This document shows, one piece after another, positions 7,856-14,441 of a stretch of 15,342 bases of DNA. A program made the translations under genes and the position numbers. Position 1 is the first letter of the stretch, and each line of letters begins with the position of its first letter. Below the pieces are notes generated by a model, which worked only from the letters and a program-made list of their open reading frames with translations, ran no database searches and was not told where the DNA came from. The stretch is from Bacilli bacterium (GTDB lineage: Bacteria; Bacillota_I; Bacilli_A; RF39; UBA660), in NCBI GenBank assembly GCA_900772095.1, contig CAAGQJ010000041.1:1-15342 (forward strand). The letters are read 5' to 3'.

Positions 7856-8409
7856 GCCACTAAATTATTGTTTATCGCTTCATTGTTGTTTATTTTTTGT
7901 TCTAAACACCATAGTGTATCTGCAATTCTTTTTTGTTCTTGAAAGTCGGGTGCAAAAATTTTGCATTTTAATAATTCCGGTTGTCGTAATCCCAAAACAG
8001 TTGTGCCCGTTGCTCTACCATCAAGTTCCGCTTGAAAGAAAGAAGATGTCATATAAAAATAAACATATTTGGGATAGAATTGTTGATTGATTCTAACAGC
8101 ATATAGTCTTTGGCTCAAAACAATTTTTTCATCGCTATTCCAATAGTATATCTGACCATATGGAGCTTCTGATGTTATAAGAATATCTTCTTTTTGTACT
8201 TCTTCTTTCATCCAACATCTATACATATCTTCCGAAACATATCTGATACTGTCAGACTGAACAATCTTTCCTGTTTTGATATTCTTAGCAGATAAAGCTC
8301 TATATCCCGAATTGCTCCAATCTCCACCCAACTTTTTGGGAGTCTTTCCTCTATAATCAATAACAGTTGAAATAACATCTGCCACCGTGTACTCTTTCCA
8401 TTCAGCCAT
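7852..8409 (-). CDS. N-terminal half-HsdS (cassette N2), 185 aa
   Basis: It encodes one HsdS target-recognition domain followed by the first part of the central helix, ending EQKINNNEAINNNLVA. The domain begins MAEWKEYTVADVIS, contains DYRGKTPKK near residue 18 and ends RATGTTVLGLRQPELL...QEQKRIADTLW. The core repeat starts at residue 179, and the protein terminates three codons later with Val-Ala-stop, exactly where a full HsdS would enter its second half. GAGAGG lies about 9 bases before the ATG. The gene follows the recombinase by 14 bases, so it is probably translated from the recombinase transcript. It could be a silent cassette, or a half-subunit that pairs with itself as engineered and natural half-HsdS proteins do. 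Inversion of 7208-7875 would complete it with C2. Confidence 0.85.
   Translation of the reverse strand: MAEWKEYTVADVISTVIDYRGKTPKKLGGDWSNSGYRALSAKNIKTGKIVQSDSIRYVSEDMYRCWMKEEVQKEDILITSEAPYGQIYYWNSDEKIVLSQRLYAVRINQQFYPKYVYFYMTSSFFQAELDGRATGTTVLGLRQPELLKCKIFAPDFQEQKRIADTLWCLEQKINNNEAINNNLVA
7853..7876 (-). repeat. Inversion site B (24-bp extended copy)
   Basis: These 24 bases are the exact reverse complement of 9506-9529. They contain the 15-bp core (7861-7875) plus GTGGCTTA. The copy abuts the TAA stop of the C2 cassette on the + strand and forms the last codons of the N2 half on the - strand. Confidence 0.85.
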
Positions 8410-8423
8410 AATAGTTTTCCTCT

Positions 8424-9407
8424 CTATCCGATATATTTTCGATGAGCAATTTTTACATTGCTTTGTTTTACCATTGCGTACTGCAAGGTCGTATCTATCT
8501 TTCTATGCCCTAAGAGCTGTTGCAGTTGCTCAATGGGCATTCCTTTATCTATTGCCATAGTTGCAAGGGTACGCCTGAATTTGTGTGGGTGTACCTTGTG
8601 CAGTCCTAATTGCTTTCCGAATTCTCTGAGCCTTGTTTCTATACCGCCGATTTTCAGTCTTTCGTGCGGTGCTTTCAGCGATACAAAAAGTGCAAGGTTG
8701 TCATCGGTTCTGCTGTTTAAGTAATTTTGCAAATGTATCTTTGTTCGTGCGTCAAAATAGACCACTCGCTCCTTATTTCCTTTACCGAATACGATACATT
8801 CTCGTTCGTTAAAATCAATATCGTTTCTATTGAGCAACACCATTTCGCCGACACGCATACCTGTTGAAGCCAGCATATCAATCATTGCCAAATCTCTTAT
8901 TTCTTTGCAATTGTCTCTCATAAGTTCCAACGCTTCATCAGAAAATGTTTCCTTGATAATCATACCTGTCTTTACTTTATGAATACGTCGTACTGGACTT
9001 TTTAATATGTAATCTTCATCTTCTAACCATGAGAAAAAACTGGATAATATACGACGAATGTTATCAATCGTAACTTTACTCGATTTCTTCTTTTTCTGAT
9101 ATTCAGTTAAATATCCTCGAATATCATCAGTTACAATATGTCTTATATCTTTGTCTAGCTCATCTATCATTGCTTCAATAGTCATCTTATAATATTTTAG
9201 AGACTTCTCTGAACAACCTTCTATACGTTTTGCTGAAAGAAATAACTCTACAAAATTTTGTTGCAAATCACTATCTTTGTTTTGATTTTCAATAACATCA
9301 TACTCTAATAGAACATAAGACAAAACATCTTGTAATTTTTTAGTTTGAGCATTGTTCAAATAAGGCAACATTCTTTGAACTACATCCGTAATTAAATCTT
9401 GTTTCAT
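8424..9407 (-). CDS. Tyrosine recombinase (hsdS invertase)
   Basis: A 327-aa tyrosine recombinase of the XerC/XerD/integrase family. An N-terminal SAM-like core-binding domain (about 50-145) precedes the catalytic domain, whose residues are R185 (STGMRVGEM), H275 and R278 (HPHKFRRT), H301 (LLGHRKIDTT) and nucleophile Y310 (LQYAMV). A longer frame opens with GTG at 9479, but AGGAG at 9416-9420 sits 8 bases before the ATG at 9407, so that start is chosen. The gene lies inside the invertible region, between sites B and C, and should act on the 15-bp cores. Its 3' catalytic half is clearly richer in GC (about 45 % in 8521-8640) than its 5' half (about 23-33 % in 9181-9300 and 8941-9000), which suggests a mosaic origin. 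It could instead be a prophage integrase remnant, but the neighbours argue for hsdS inversion. Confidence 0.9.
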   Translation of the reverse strand: MKQDLITDVVQRMLPYLNNAQTKKLQDVLSYVLLEYDVIENQNKDSDLQQNFVELFLSAKRIEGCSEKSLKYYKMTIEAMIDELDKDIRHIVTDDIRGYLTEYQKKKKSSKVTIDNIRRILSSFFSWLEDEDYILKSPVRRIHKVKTGMIIKETFSDEALELMRDNCKEIRDLAMIDMLASTGMRVGEMVLLNRNDIDFNERECIVFGKGNKERVVYFDARTKIHLQNYLNSRTDDNLALFVSLKAPHERLKIGGIETRLREFGKQLGLHKVHPHKFRRTLATMAIDKGMPIEQLQQLLGHRKIDTTLQYAMVKQSNVKIAHRKYIG

Positions 9408-9446
9408 AGTTAATTCTCCTTTTTCTATTTGTTGAGAACTACTATG

Positions 9447-9481
9447 GAGTGGAAGTCCTACATTTTTAACTCCCTCCACTC
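9447..9481 (-). promoter_or_regulatory. Inverted repeat in the recombinase leader
   Basis: GAGTGGA (9447-9453) is the reverse complement of TCCACTC (9475-9481). A second, overlapping pair, TCCTA (9456-9460) and TAGGA (9483-9487), cannot form at the same time in a simple stem, so the leader could fold two ways. The recombinase ribosome binding site lies downstream. Function is unproven and the match is short. Confidence 0.3.
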
Positions 9482-9505
9482 TTAGGAATTACAACTAATA
9501 TATAT

Positions 9506-9529
9506 GATAAACAATAATTTAGTGGCTTA
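9506..9529 (+). repeat. Inversion site C (24-bp extended copy)
   Basis: Exact inverted copy of 7853-7876. It contains the core at 9507-9521 and abuts the TAA stop (9527-9529) of the active hsdS. On the other side it lies upstream of the recombinase and may contribute to its promoter region. Confidence 0.85.
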
Positions 9530-10705
9530 AAGTTCATTGTCCGATGTATCAATCTCTCCGGACATTAGCTTTGGCAAAAGTGTATCACGTAAGGATGACA
9601 AGTTGTGTATTTCGTCAACATTTGTTTTAATTTGCATTCTAATCGCGTGAAGCACAGAACCTATTTTCTGCTGTTCTTCAATCGGAGGAAGCATGAAACG
9701 ATATTTTTTGAAGTCTTTAAGGACTATCCTTGGCAATGCAGATCCCGAAACATAGTTATCGCCAACGTCTTTTCTGACGGAAGGTTGTTTGAGAAGATAG
9801 AGAAGAATTTCTGGAATAACAATTTGTGTATTCGGTCTAACGATTGCAATTGATGAAAGAATAGCTTCATCCTTCTGCTCCGAACAGATAAAGATTTCTT
9901 TTAAATAACTTCCGTCTTTGGCTACTAAGATGTCGTTCAACAGTGGAATACAATCATTCTTTTGCATTTTGGCAAAATCTTCTTTTGTAATATGTTTGCA
10001 CGAAGATGAGTTAAAGCCGTATGTTTCCATATCCTTAACAGAATACATAGGATATGGGGAATCTGGAGAATCCGCTGGACTATAGTGTGATCCATCAGTA
10101 ATTTTAGTACATACATCGTCTAGCGAAACTCCTCTCCATTCAGACGGAGTAATTCCATCATACGGTGCATAATCCATAAAATATTGCTTAAACAGAGCTA
10201 ATGCTTGCTGCTCTAAATTATTGTTTATAGAAGAATTTAGTTCTATCTTTTCATCAATCATAGATAAATATCGAGCTATCTTCTTCCGAACATTTTCATC
10301 TTCAGGAATATCAATCTCTAAAGTCTCAATATCATGGCGATTTACAGAACCGAATACTGTTCCACTTTCCTTTTTAAGCAAATGATTTACATAATACTTC
10401 ATCATATAATATAAAAATTCTTGATTTCCATTTTTCATTCTTAAAGAACATACACCACGCCCTATGCAGATATCCTCGGGAGTAATATTTAAATCTCCAA
10501 CAGGTGCTCTGACACTCATAATTACATCTCCAGCTTTAGCAGTTTTTGTAATATGTGTTGTATATGTATCAAAAATAGGTTTTTTAAATCCAAATGTTCT
10601 ATTTCCCTGCAAAAACGGAATACCATCACCTGTATTATTATAATATTGAGATTTCGGAGATTGACCCATAGTTATTTCTGCAATTTCTCCAAGTCTATAT
10701 TTCAT
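9527..10705 (-). CDS. hsdS: Type I restriction-modification specificity subunit S (HsdS), active N1+C1 form
   Basis: A 392-aa full-length specificity subunit that recognises the two halves of the DNA target and holds two HsdM in the methylase. The first target-recognition domain (about 1-140) begins MKYRLGEIAEITMGQSP and ends SGTVFGSVNRHDIETL. The central helix (about 141-180) includes INNNLEQQALALFKQYF from residue 160. The second domain begins around SEWRGVSLDDV and ends YVSGSALPRIVLKDF, followed by the tail LRDTLLPKLMSGEIDTSD. A TTG two codons upstream could also start it. ATG 10705 is preferred, and either way the gene overlaps the end of hsdM, giving translational coupling. The inversion core at 10214-10228 lies inside the coding region, so the second half can be exchanged. 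Confidence 0.93.
   Translation of the reverse strand: MKYRLGEIAEITMGQSPKSQYYNNTGDGIPFLQGNRTFGFKKPIFDTYTTHITKTAKAGDVIMSVRAPVGDLNITPEDICIGRGVCSLRMKNGNQEFLYYMMKYYVNHLLKKESGTVFGSVNRHDIETLEIDIPEDENVRKKIARYLSMIDEKIELNSSINNNLEQQALALFKQYFMDYAPYDGITPSEWRGVSLDDVCTKITDGSHYSPADSPDSPYPMYSVKDMETYGFNSSSCKHITKEDFAKMQKNDCIPLLNDILVAKDGSYLKEIFICSEQKDEAILSSIAIVRPNTQIVIPEILLYLLKQPSVRKDVGDNYVSGSALPRIVLKDFKKYRFMLPPIEEQQKIGSVLHAIRMQIKTNVDEIHNLSSLRDTLLPKLMSGEIDTSDNEL
10214..10228 (-). repeat. Inversion site D within hsdS (15-bp core)
   Basis: Copy of ATAAACAATAATTTA read on the - strand, encoding I-N-N-N-L at residues 160-164 of HsdS. Identity with the cores at 7208, 7861 and 9507 is exact over 15 bases, while the flanking codons differ. 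Confidence 0.85.
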
Positions 10706-12200
10706 ATCCAATAGCCTCTAAATTCTTTCTTATTTCTTCCTCAAGTTCATGATTCTTCTTAAACATATCTGATAATTCAGATGTTAAACGAGCCATTTTC
10801 TCTTCAAATGGTTCATCATCCTCTTCTACTTCTTCAATACCAACATATCTACCAGGTGTAAGAATATAATCTTGTTTTTCAATTTCGTTTGTATCTACTA
10901 CAGCACAAAATCCCTTAACATCTTCAAGAGTACCATCTTGAAACTGAGAAAAAGTATCTGCTAATTTTTGAATATCATCATCTGAGAAATCTCTATGTTT
11001 ACGATCTACCATATGTCCCATTTTACGAGCATCAATAAATAGAGTTTTATTTTTTTGTTTTTTATTTTTTGATATAAACCATAGAGTTACGGGAATTGTA
11101 ACACTATAGAATAACTGTGTTGGTAATGCCACAATACCTTCAATAAGATCAGCATTTATGATATTCTTTCTAATTTCACCTTCACCACTACTTTGAGCAG
11201 ATAATGCTCCATTAGCAAGCACTAAACCAATTTTTCCATTTGGTGCTAAGTGATGTATCATATGCTGAATCCAAGCATAGTTGGCATTTCCTGCAGGTGG
11301 TGTACCATATTTCCAACGAACATCATCTTTAAGATTCTCCTGTCCCCAGTTAGAAAGGTTAAAGGGCGGATTAGCCATAATAAAATCAGCTTTTAATGTT
11401 TTATGTAAATCATTAAAGAAAGTATCTGCTTGATATGGACCAAAATCAGCATCAATTCCACGAATAGCCATATTCATTTTAGCCATTTTCCAAGTATCAG
11501 CATTTGATTCCTGACCATAAACTGCTATTTCTCCACGTTTACCACTATGTGCCTGTATAAACTTTGCACTCTGAACAAACATACCTCCAGAACCACAGCA
11601 TGGATCATACACTCTACAGTTCTTAAAAGGTTTTAATATAGCAACTATAGTTTTTACAATACTTGATGGAGTATAGAATTCTCCACCCTTTACACCTTCA
11701 TAAGCTGCAAACTGCTGAATACAATATTCATACGTTCTACCAAGAAGATCCTTACTATCTTCTGTGTCTCCCATATCCATATTAGTAAATAAATCTACTA
11801 CTTCACCTAAAACTCGCTTATCTAAATCTGGACTTGCATAAATTTTAGGAAGAACATTTTTAAGACTCGTATTTTCTTTTTCAATTGCTCTCATGGCATC
11901 ATCAATTACTTTCCCAATTTCTGGTTCATGTGCCGCAGCAGAAATTGTACTCCAACGTGCTTCTTCAGGTACAAAGAAAATATTTTCTTCTGTATAAGCA
12001 TCTCTATCATCTTCAAATCCATCGCCTTCTTCTACAAGCTGTAAGTATCGCTTTTCAAAGGCACTAGAGATATAACGCAAGAAGATGAGTCCTACAATTA
12101 CTTTTCTATAATCAGCTGCTGGAATATGTCCCCAAAGAACACAAGCTGCATCCCATATTTGTTTTTCAAATCCTATATTAGCATTATTACTTGTCGCCAT
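10695..12200 (-). CDS. hsdM: Type I restriction-modification methyltransferase subunit M (HsdM)
   Basis: A 501-aa adenine-N6 DNA methyltransferase that uses S-adenosylmethionine and works with HsdS. The N-terminal helical HsdM domain (FEKQIWDAACVLWGHI... from about residue 11) precedes the catalytic domain. That domain has the cofactor motif DPCCGSGGMF at 199-208 and the catalytic NPPF at 277-280. The C-terminal helix (EEKMARLTSELSDMFKKNHELEEEI) is the usual HsdS-contacting coiled coil. Length is normal for the family. GGAGGG lies 8 bases before the ATG. It is the first gene of the hsd transcript; its stop overlaps the hsdS start by 11 bases. All motifs are intact, so an active methylase is expected. 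Confidence 0.96.
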   Translation of the reverse strand: MATSNNANIGFEKQIWDAACVLWGHIPAADYRKVIVGLIFLRYISSAFEKRYLQLVEEGDGFEDDRDAYTEENIFFVPEEARWSTISAAAHEPEIGKVIDDAMRAIEKENTSLKNVLPKIYASPDLDKRVLGEVVDLFTNMDMGDTEDSKDLLGRTYEYCIQQFAAYEGVKGGEFYTPSSIVKTIVAILKPFKNCRVYDPCCGSGGMFVQSAKFIQAHSGKRGEIAVYGQESNADTWKMAKMNMAIRGIDADFGPYQADTFFNDLHKTLKADFIMANPPFNLSNWGQENLKDDVRWKYGTPPAGNANYAWIQHMIHHLAPNGKIGLVLANGALSAQSSGEGEIRKNIINADLIEGIVALPTQLFYSVTIPVTLWFISKNKKQKNKTLFIDARKMGHMVDRKHRDFSDDDIQKLADTFSQFQDGTLEDVKGFCAVVDTNEIEKQDYILTPGRYVGIEEVEEDDEPFEEKMARLTSELSDMFKKNHELEEEIRKNLEAIGYEI

Positions 12201-12261
12201 TACTTAACCCTCCGAATTTGCATTATTCTAGAATATTTTATTTAAAATACATCTATCTAAT

Positions 12262-12290
12262 ATTTTAAATTATAATTATTAATATTTCAA
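12262..12290 (-). promoter_or_regulatory. hsdM: Candidate promoter for hsdM
   Basis: On the - strand, TTGAAA (12290-12285) and TAAAAT (12267-12262) are separated by 17 bases. The stretch 12201-12466 is very AT-rich and offers other candidates, such as TATAAT at 12371-12366, so the choice is tentative. No gene is seen in this gap. Confidence 0.35.
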
Positions 12291-12292
12291 TA

Positions 12293-12310
12293 TTGCTGAA
12301 GTTACAGCAA
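12293..12310. promoter_or_regulatory. Short inverted repeat just upstream of the hsdM promoter
   Basis: TTGCTG (12293-12298) and CAGCAA (12305-12310) form a perfect 6-base inverted repeat with a 6-base spacer, next to the candidate -35 box. It could be an operator for a dimeric regulator or a small RNA hairpin. Evidence is limited to position and symmetry. Confidence 0.25.
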
Positions 12311-12414
12311 CTTTTATTCACTTAATAAATCTGCTTTTCAAAATCTATCACTCCCTAATAGATATATTATATATTACTTTTCAAATGCTTGCTTTCACAT
12401 AAGTCTCTACAATC

Positions 12415-12426
12415 CCTTATATAAGG
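12415..12426. promoter_or_regulatory. 12-bp perfect palindrome between AIPR and hsdM
   Basis: CCTTATATAAGG is a perfect palindrome without spacer in the gap upstream of hsdM. It may be an operator or a chance event in AT-rich DNA; no regulator gene is adjacent. Confidence 0.2.
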
Positions 12427-12466
12427 TGTTAAAACAAAGAATTGTATTTTTCTACTATAATAAAAA

Positions 12467-12486
12467 AGAACGGCAAAAACCGTTCT
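12467..12486 (-). terminator. Rho-independent terminator of the AIPR gene
   Basis: A 7-base stem, AGAACGG (12467-12473) with CCGTTCT (12480-12486), encloses a 6-base loop. On the - strand it is followed directly by a run of six T. It lies 28 bases after the AIPR stop codon, so the AIPR gene forms a separate transcript from hsdM. Confidence 0.85.
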
Positions 12487-12514
12487 CATCTTGACAAGGA
12501 AGACCTGCCATAAA

Positions 12515-14293
12515 CTATCTTTTGAAAATCTCACAAGCACTTATAAATTCATTTTTCATAGTTCTCTTATTAATAACATTTAAAAAATCCTTTACTATGC
12601 TTTCCCTGTATTTCTTATCCGTTTTAAACAAATTACTTATACTTGTTACCTCATTACGTGATACACAATTCTCATACGTATCACATAATGAATCTAATAT
12701 CATTTCAATTAATGATTTGAGCCTTTCTTGATAATCATCAGCTTTATAATTAGAAATAAACTTCGAATATACTAAATCTGGACTCTTCAATACAGAAATA
12801 TCATTATTTAAATCATCACGTGAATAATCCTCATTTACAAGAAAATATGATAATCCTAATAAAGAGAAAATGACATACTTCGCATTACTTAAGACAATCT
12901 TCTCATCGTCTGAAATTGTAGTCCCATTCTTTAAATCTGCTTCTATTATTGTATAATCTTCCGACAACTTAATCAAATCAAGGATAAACTCTTTTTTATT
13001 TGGATCCTTCTCATAATTCACCCTATACAGTTTATTATAAAGTGGCTTATTCTCAAATATACTTCTCTTACCACTTCTAGCTGTACCAGGCTGCTGATAT
13101 CCAAATGAAAGTAATAGCTGACCAAGCTCATCGTTTTTTATATTTCTTGTATTACGTTTTCTCTTTTCACCACGTTTAATTTCTAGATAAATACCTTCTT
13201 TTCCAAGCCATCTCTGCAGCATCTTCATTTCAGGAGAATTTGATTTTAAGTCTCTTGGGTTAATTGGTTTTTGAGAGTTTGTAGCCTCAGCTATCTTAGA
13301 ATAAAGCTTTTGATCATTATTCTTAATACTTATAATCTTACAAGGAAGATAAAATTTGTTAGTATTGCTCCCTTTATAATTACCAATTCTATTAGTAGTC
13401 TGTCCACCATTAACAATTGAAAAATCATAAAGTTTAACTTTATTACCATCCAAAACGTATTCACTACATGCAATTGTTAGACCGTTATTATAAAACCAGA
13501 AATTGTCTCTTTCTTTGTCTAGTGTTTCCTTGATGCCTTCATCAACAGTTTTATTCTTAATGTATTTTCTAATATTTAAATCAAACAAACCTTCATCCTT
13601 AAACTTATCATACATACGAACAAGAGATTCTGAAGACATGTTGACCATGATTCCTGATACATTATCAGTTTCATATTGCAATACATTATGTGGATGATCA
13701 ATTTCTATCTTATACTCATTTACAGTTTTAGCTTTTTCAATCAATTCTTTAATCTGTGAATTGATTTCACTCACACCATAAACTGATACCATATCTTTTG
13801 AATATAGATTATTTTCTGCATGAAGTTTGTTAGTGACATCATTTTGATTTATATCTGATGTAGTAAAGATACAATACTCAACATTTCCTGCACTTTCATC
13901 AGGTAATCTATCTAATGCGTTTTGCAGATTAGTTTTAAGTTTCTTATTATATGTACCTGTATTAGCCTTCTTGAAATTTTCTACAGTACTACTCATTTTA
14001 TTTAATTCAGATATGATATCATTCAATTTCATATTTTCTGTATATTTGCATTGTCCCAACACAACTTTAGGTTCTTCATCATCATAATATACAAAATCAA
14101 TACCACCATCATTTGAACCATTGGTAATAGAACTTTCAATATCATACAACTTAGGCTCTATATTCTTAATTTTATAACAGAAAAACTGCATTGCTAAATA
14201 CTCGAATACACTTTCATCTGCCACCTTTTTCTTGCTTTTTTCCAATTCTTTCTTAATACTTCTTAATTCATTCAAAAGTACTTCACTTGCCAT
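12515..14293 (-). CDS. AIPR family (abortive infection phage resistance) protein
   Basis: A 592-aa protein of the AIPR family, known from abortive phage-resistance loci. The N-terminus carries a PD-(D/E)XK-like signature: E28, then NDGGIDFVYYD with D66, then GQCKYTE with Q81 and K83, as in Mrr-type nucleases. Family hallmarks follow: FWFYNNGLTIACS (265-277) and FSIVNGGQTT (291-300). A frame start exists 21 bases earlier, but GGAGGTG precedes ATG 14293 with good spacing, so that start is used. The gene is monocistronic, with its own promoter candidate and terminator, and lies next to the hsd locus as AIPR genes often do in defence islands. It probably kills or arrests infected cells by cutting nucleic acid; that mechanism is inferred. 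No frameshift or missing motif is seen. Confidence 0.88.
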   Translation of the reverse strand: MASEVLLNELRSIKKELEKSKKKVADESVFEYLAMQFFCYKIKNIEPKLYDIESSITNGSNDGGIDFVYYDDEEPKVVLGQCKYTENMKLNDIISELNKMSSTVENFKKANTGTYNKKLKTNLQNALDRLPDESAGNVEYCIFTTSDINQNDVTNKLHAENNLYSKDMVSVYGVSEINSQIKELIEKAKTVNEYKIEIDHPHNVLQYETDNVSGIMVNMSSESLVRMYDKFKDEGLFDLNIRKYIKNKTVDEGIKETLDKERDNFWFYNNGLTIACSEYVLDGNKVKLYDFSIVNGGQTTNRIGNYKGSNTNKFYLPCKIISIKNNDQKLYSKIAEATNSQKPINPRDLKSNSPEMKMLQRWLGKEGIYLEIKRGEKRKRNTRNIKNDELGQLLLSFGYQQPGTARSGKRSIFENKPLYNKLYRVNYEKDPNKKEFILDLIKLSEDYTIIEADLKNGTTISDDEKIVLSNAKYVIFSLLGLSYFLVNEDYSRDDLNNDISVLKSPDLVYSKFISNYKADDYQERLKSLIEMILDSLCDTYENCVSRNEVTSISNLFKTDKKYRESIVKDFLNVINKRTMKNEFISACEIFKR

Positions 14294-14308
14294 AAAGTAC
14301 ACCTCCAT

Positions 14309-14364
14309 AATCATAACTGATCTTATTTAGTAAACTATTATTAATTATATCTCAGGTTATGATT
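14309..14364. repeat. Imperfect inverted repeat around the AIPR promoter
   Basis: AATCATAACTGA (14309-14320) is the reverse complement of TCAGGTTATGATT (14352-14364) except for one extra G. The arms are 31 bases apart, with centres about 44 bases (four helical turns) apart. One arm lies between the -35 and -10 region, the other just before the ribosome binding site. The upstream arm would not be in the mRNA, which favours a DNA-level operator over an RNA hairpin. Confidence 0.45.
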
Positions 14365-14372
14365 CACATAAA
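14344..14372 (-). promoter_or_regulatory. Candidate promoter of the AIPR gene
   Basis: On the - strand TTTATG (14372-14367) and a perfect TATAAT (14349-14344) are 17 bases apart. The -10 box lies about 50 bases before the ATG at 14293. The -35 is only a partial match. Confidence 0.5.
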
Positions 14373-14400
14373 GATCTACCACGAAATTTGTAATAGAAAA

Positions 14401-14436
14401 GAATCCCCAAGTATGACATATTCATACCTGGGGTTC
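14401..14436 (-). terminator. Terminator of the GH38 gene
   Basis: A long hairpin: GAA/TTC, CCCCA/TGGGG and GTATGA/TCATAC arms with one bulge and one mismatch around a 5-base loop. On the - strand it is followed by TTTTCTATT. It lies 5 bases after the GH38 stop codon and separates that gene from the AIPR gene. Confidence 0.85.
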
Positions 14437-14441
14437 TATCT

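Larger units (their letters stand above)
7208..10228. other. Invertible hsdS shuffling region (shufflon-like)
   Basis: Four copies of the 15-bp core ATAAACAATAATTTA alternate in orientation: + at 7208-7222, - at 7861-7875, + at 9507-9521, - at 10214-10228. Between them lie a silent C-half (+), a silent N-half (-), the recombinase gene (-) and the C-half of the active hsdS (-). In the coding copies the core specifies I-N-N-N-L in the same reading phase, so inversion between oppositely oriented copies joins halves in frame. This is the architecture of known phase-variable type I systems with a resident recombinase. That inversion happens in this strain is inferred, not seen. Confidence 0.85.

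Noticed and set aside
9408..9479. Longer recombinase start at GTG 9479
   Set aside because: The internal ATG at 9407 has AGGAG at ideal spacing, and the extra 24 residues cover that ribosome binding site and the leader hairpin.
12330..12360. Tiny frame with GGGAGTGA and a TTG start on the - strand (7 codons) upstream of hsdM
   Set aside because: Too short to support as a leader peptide, with no attenuator structure beside it.
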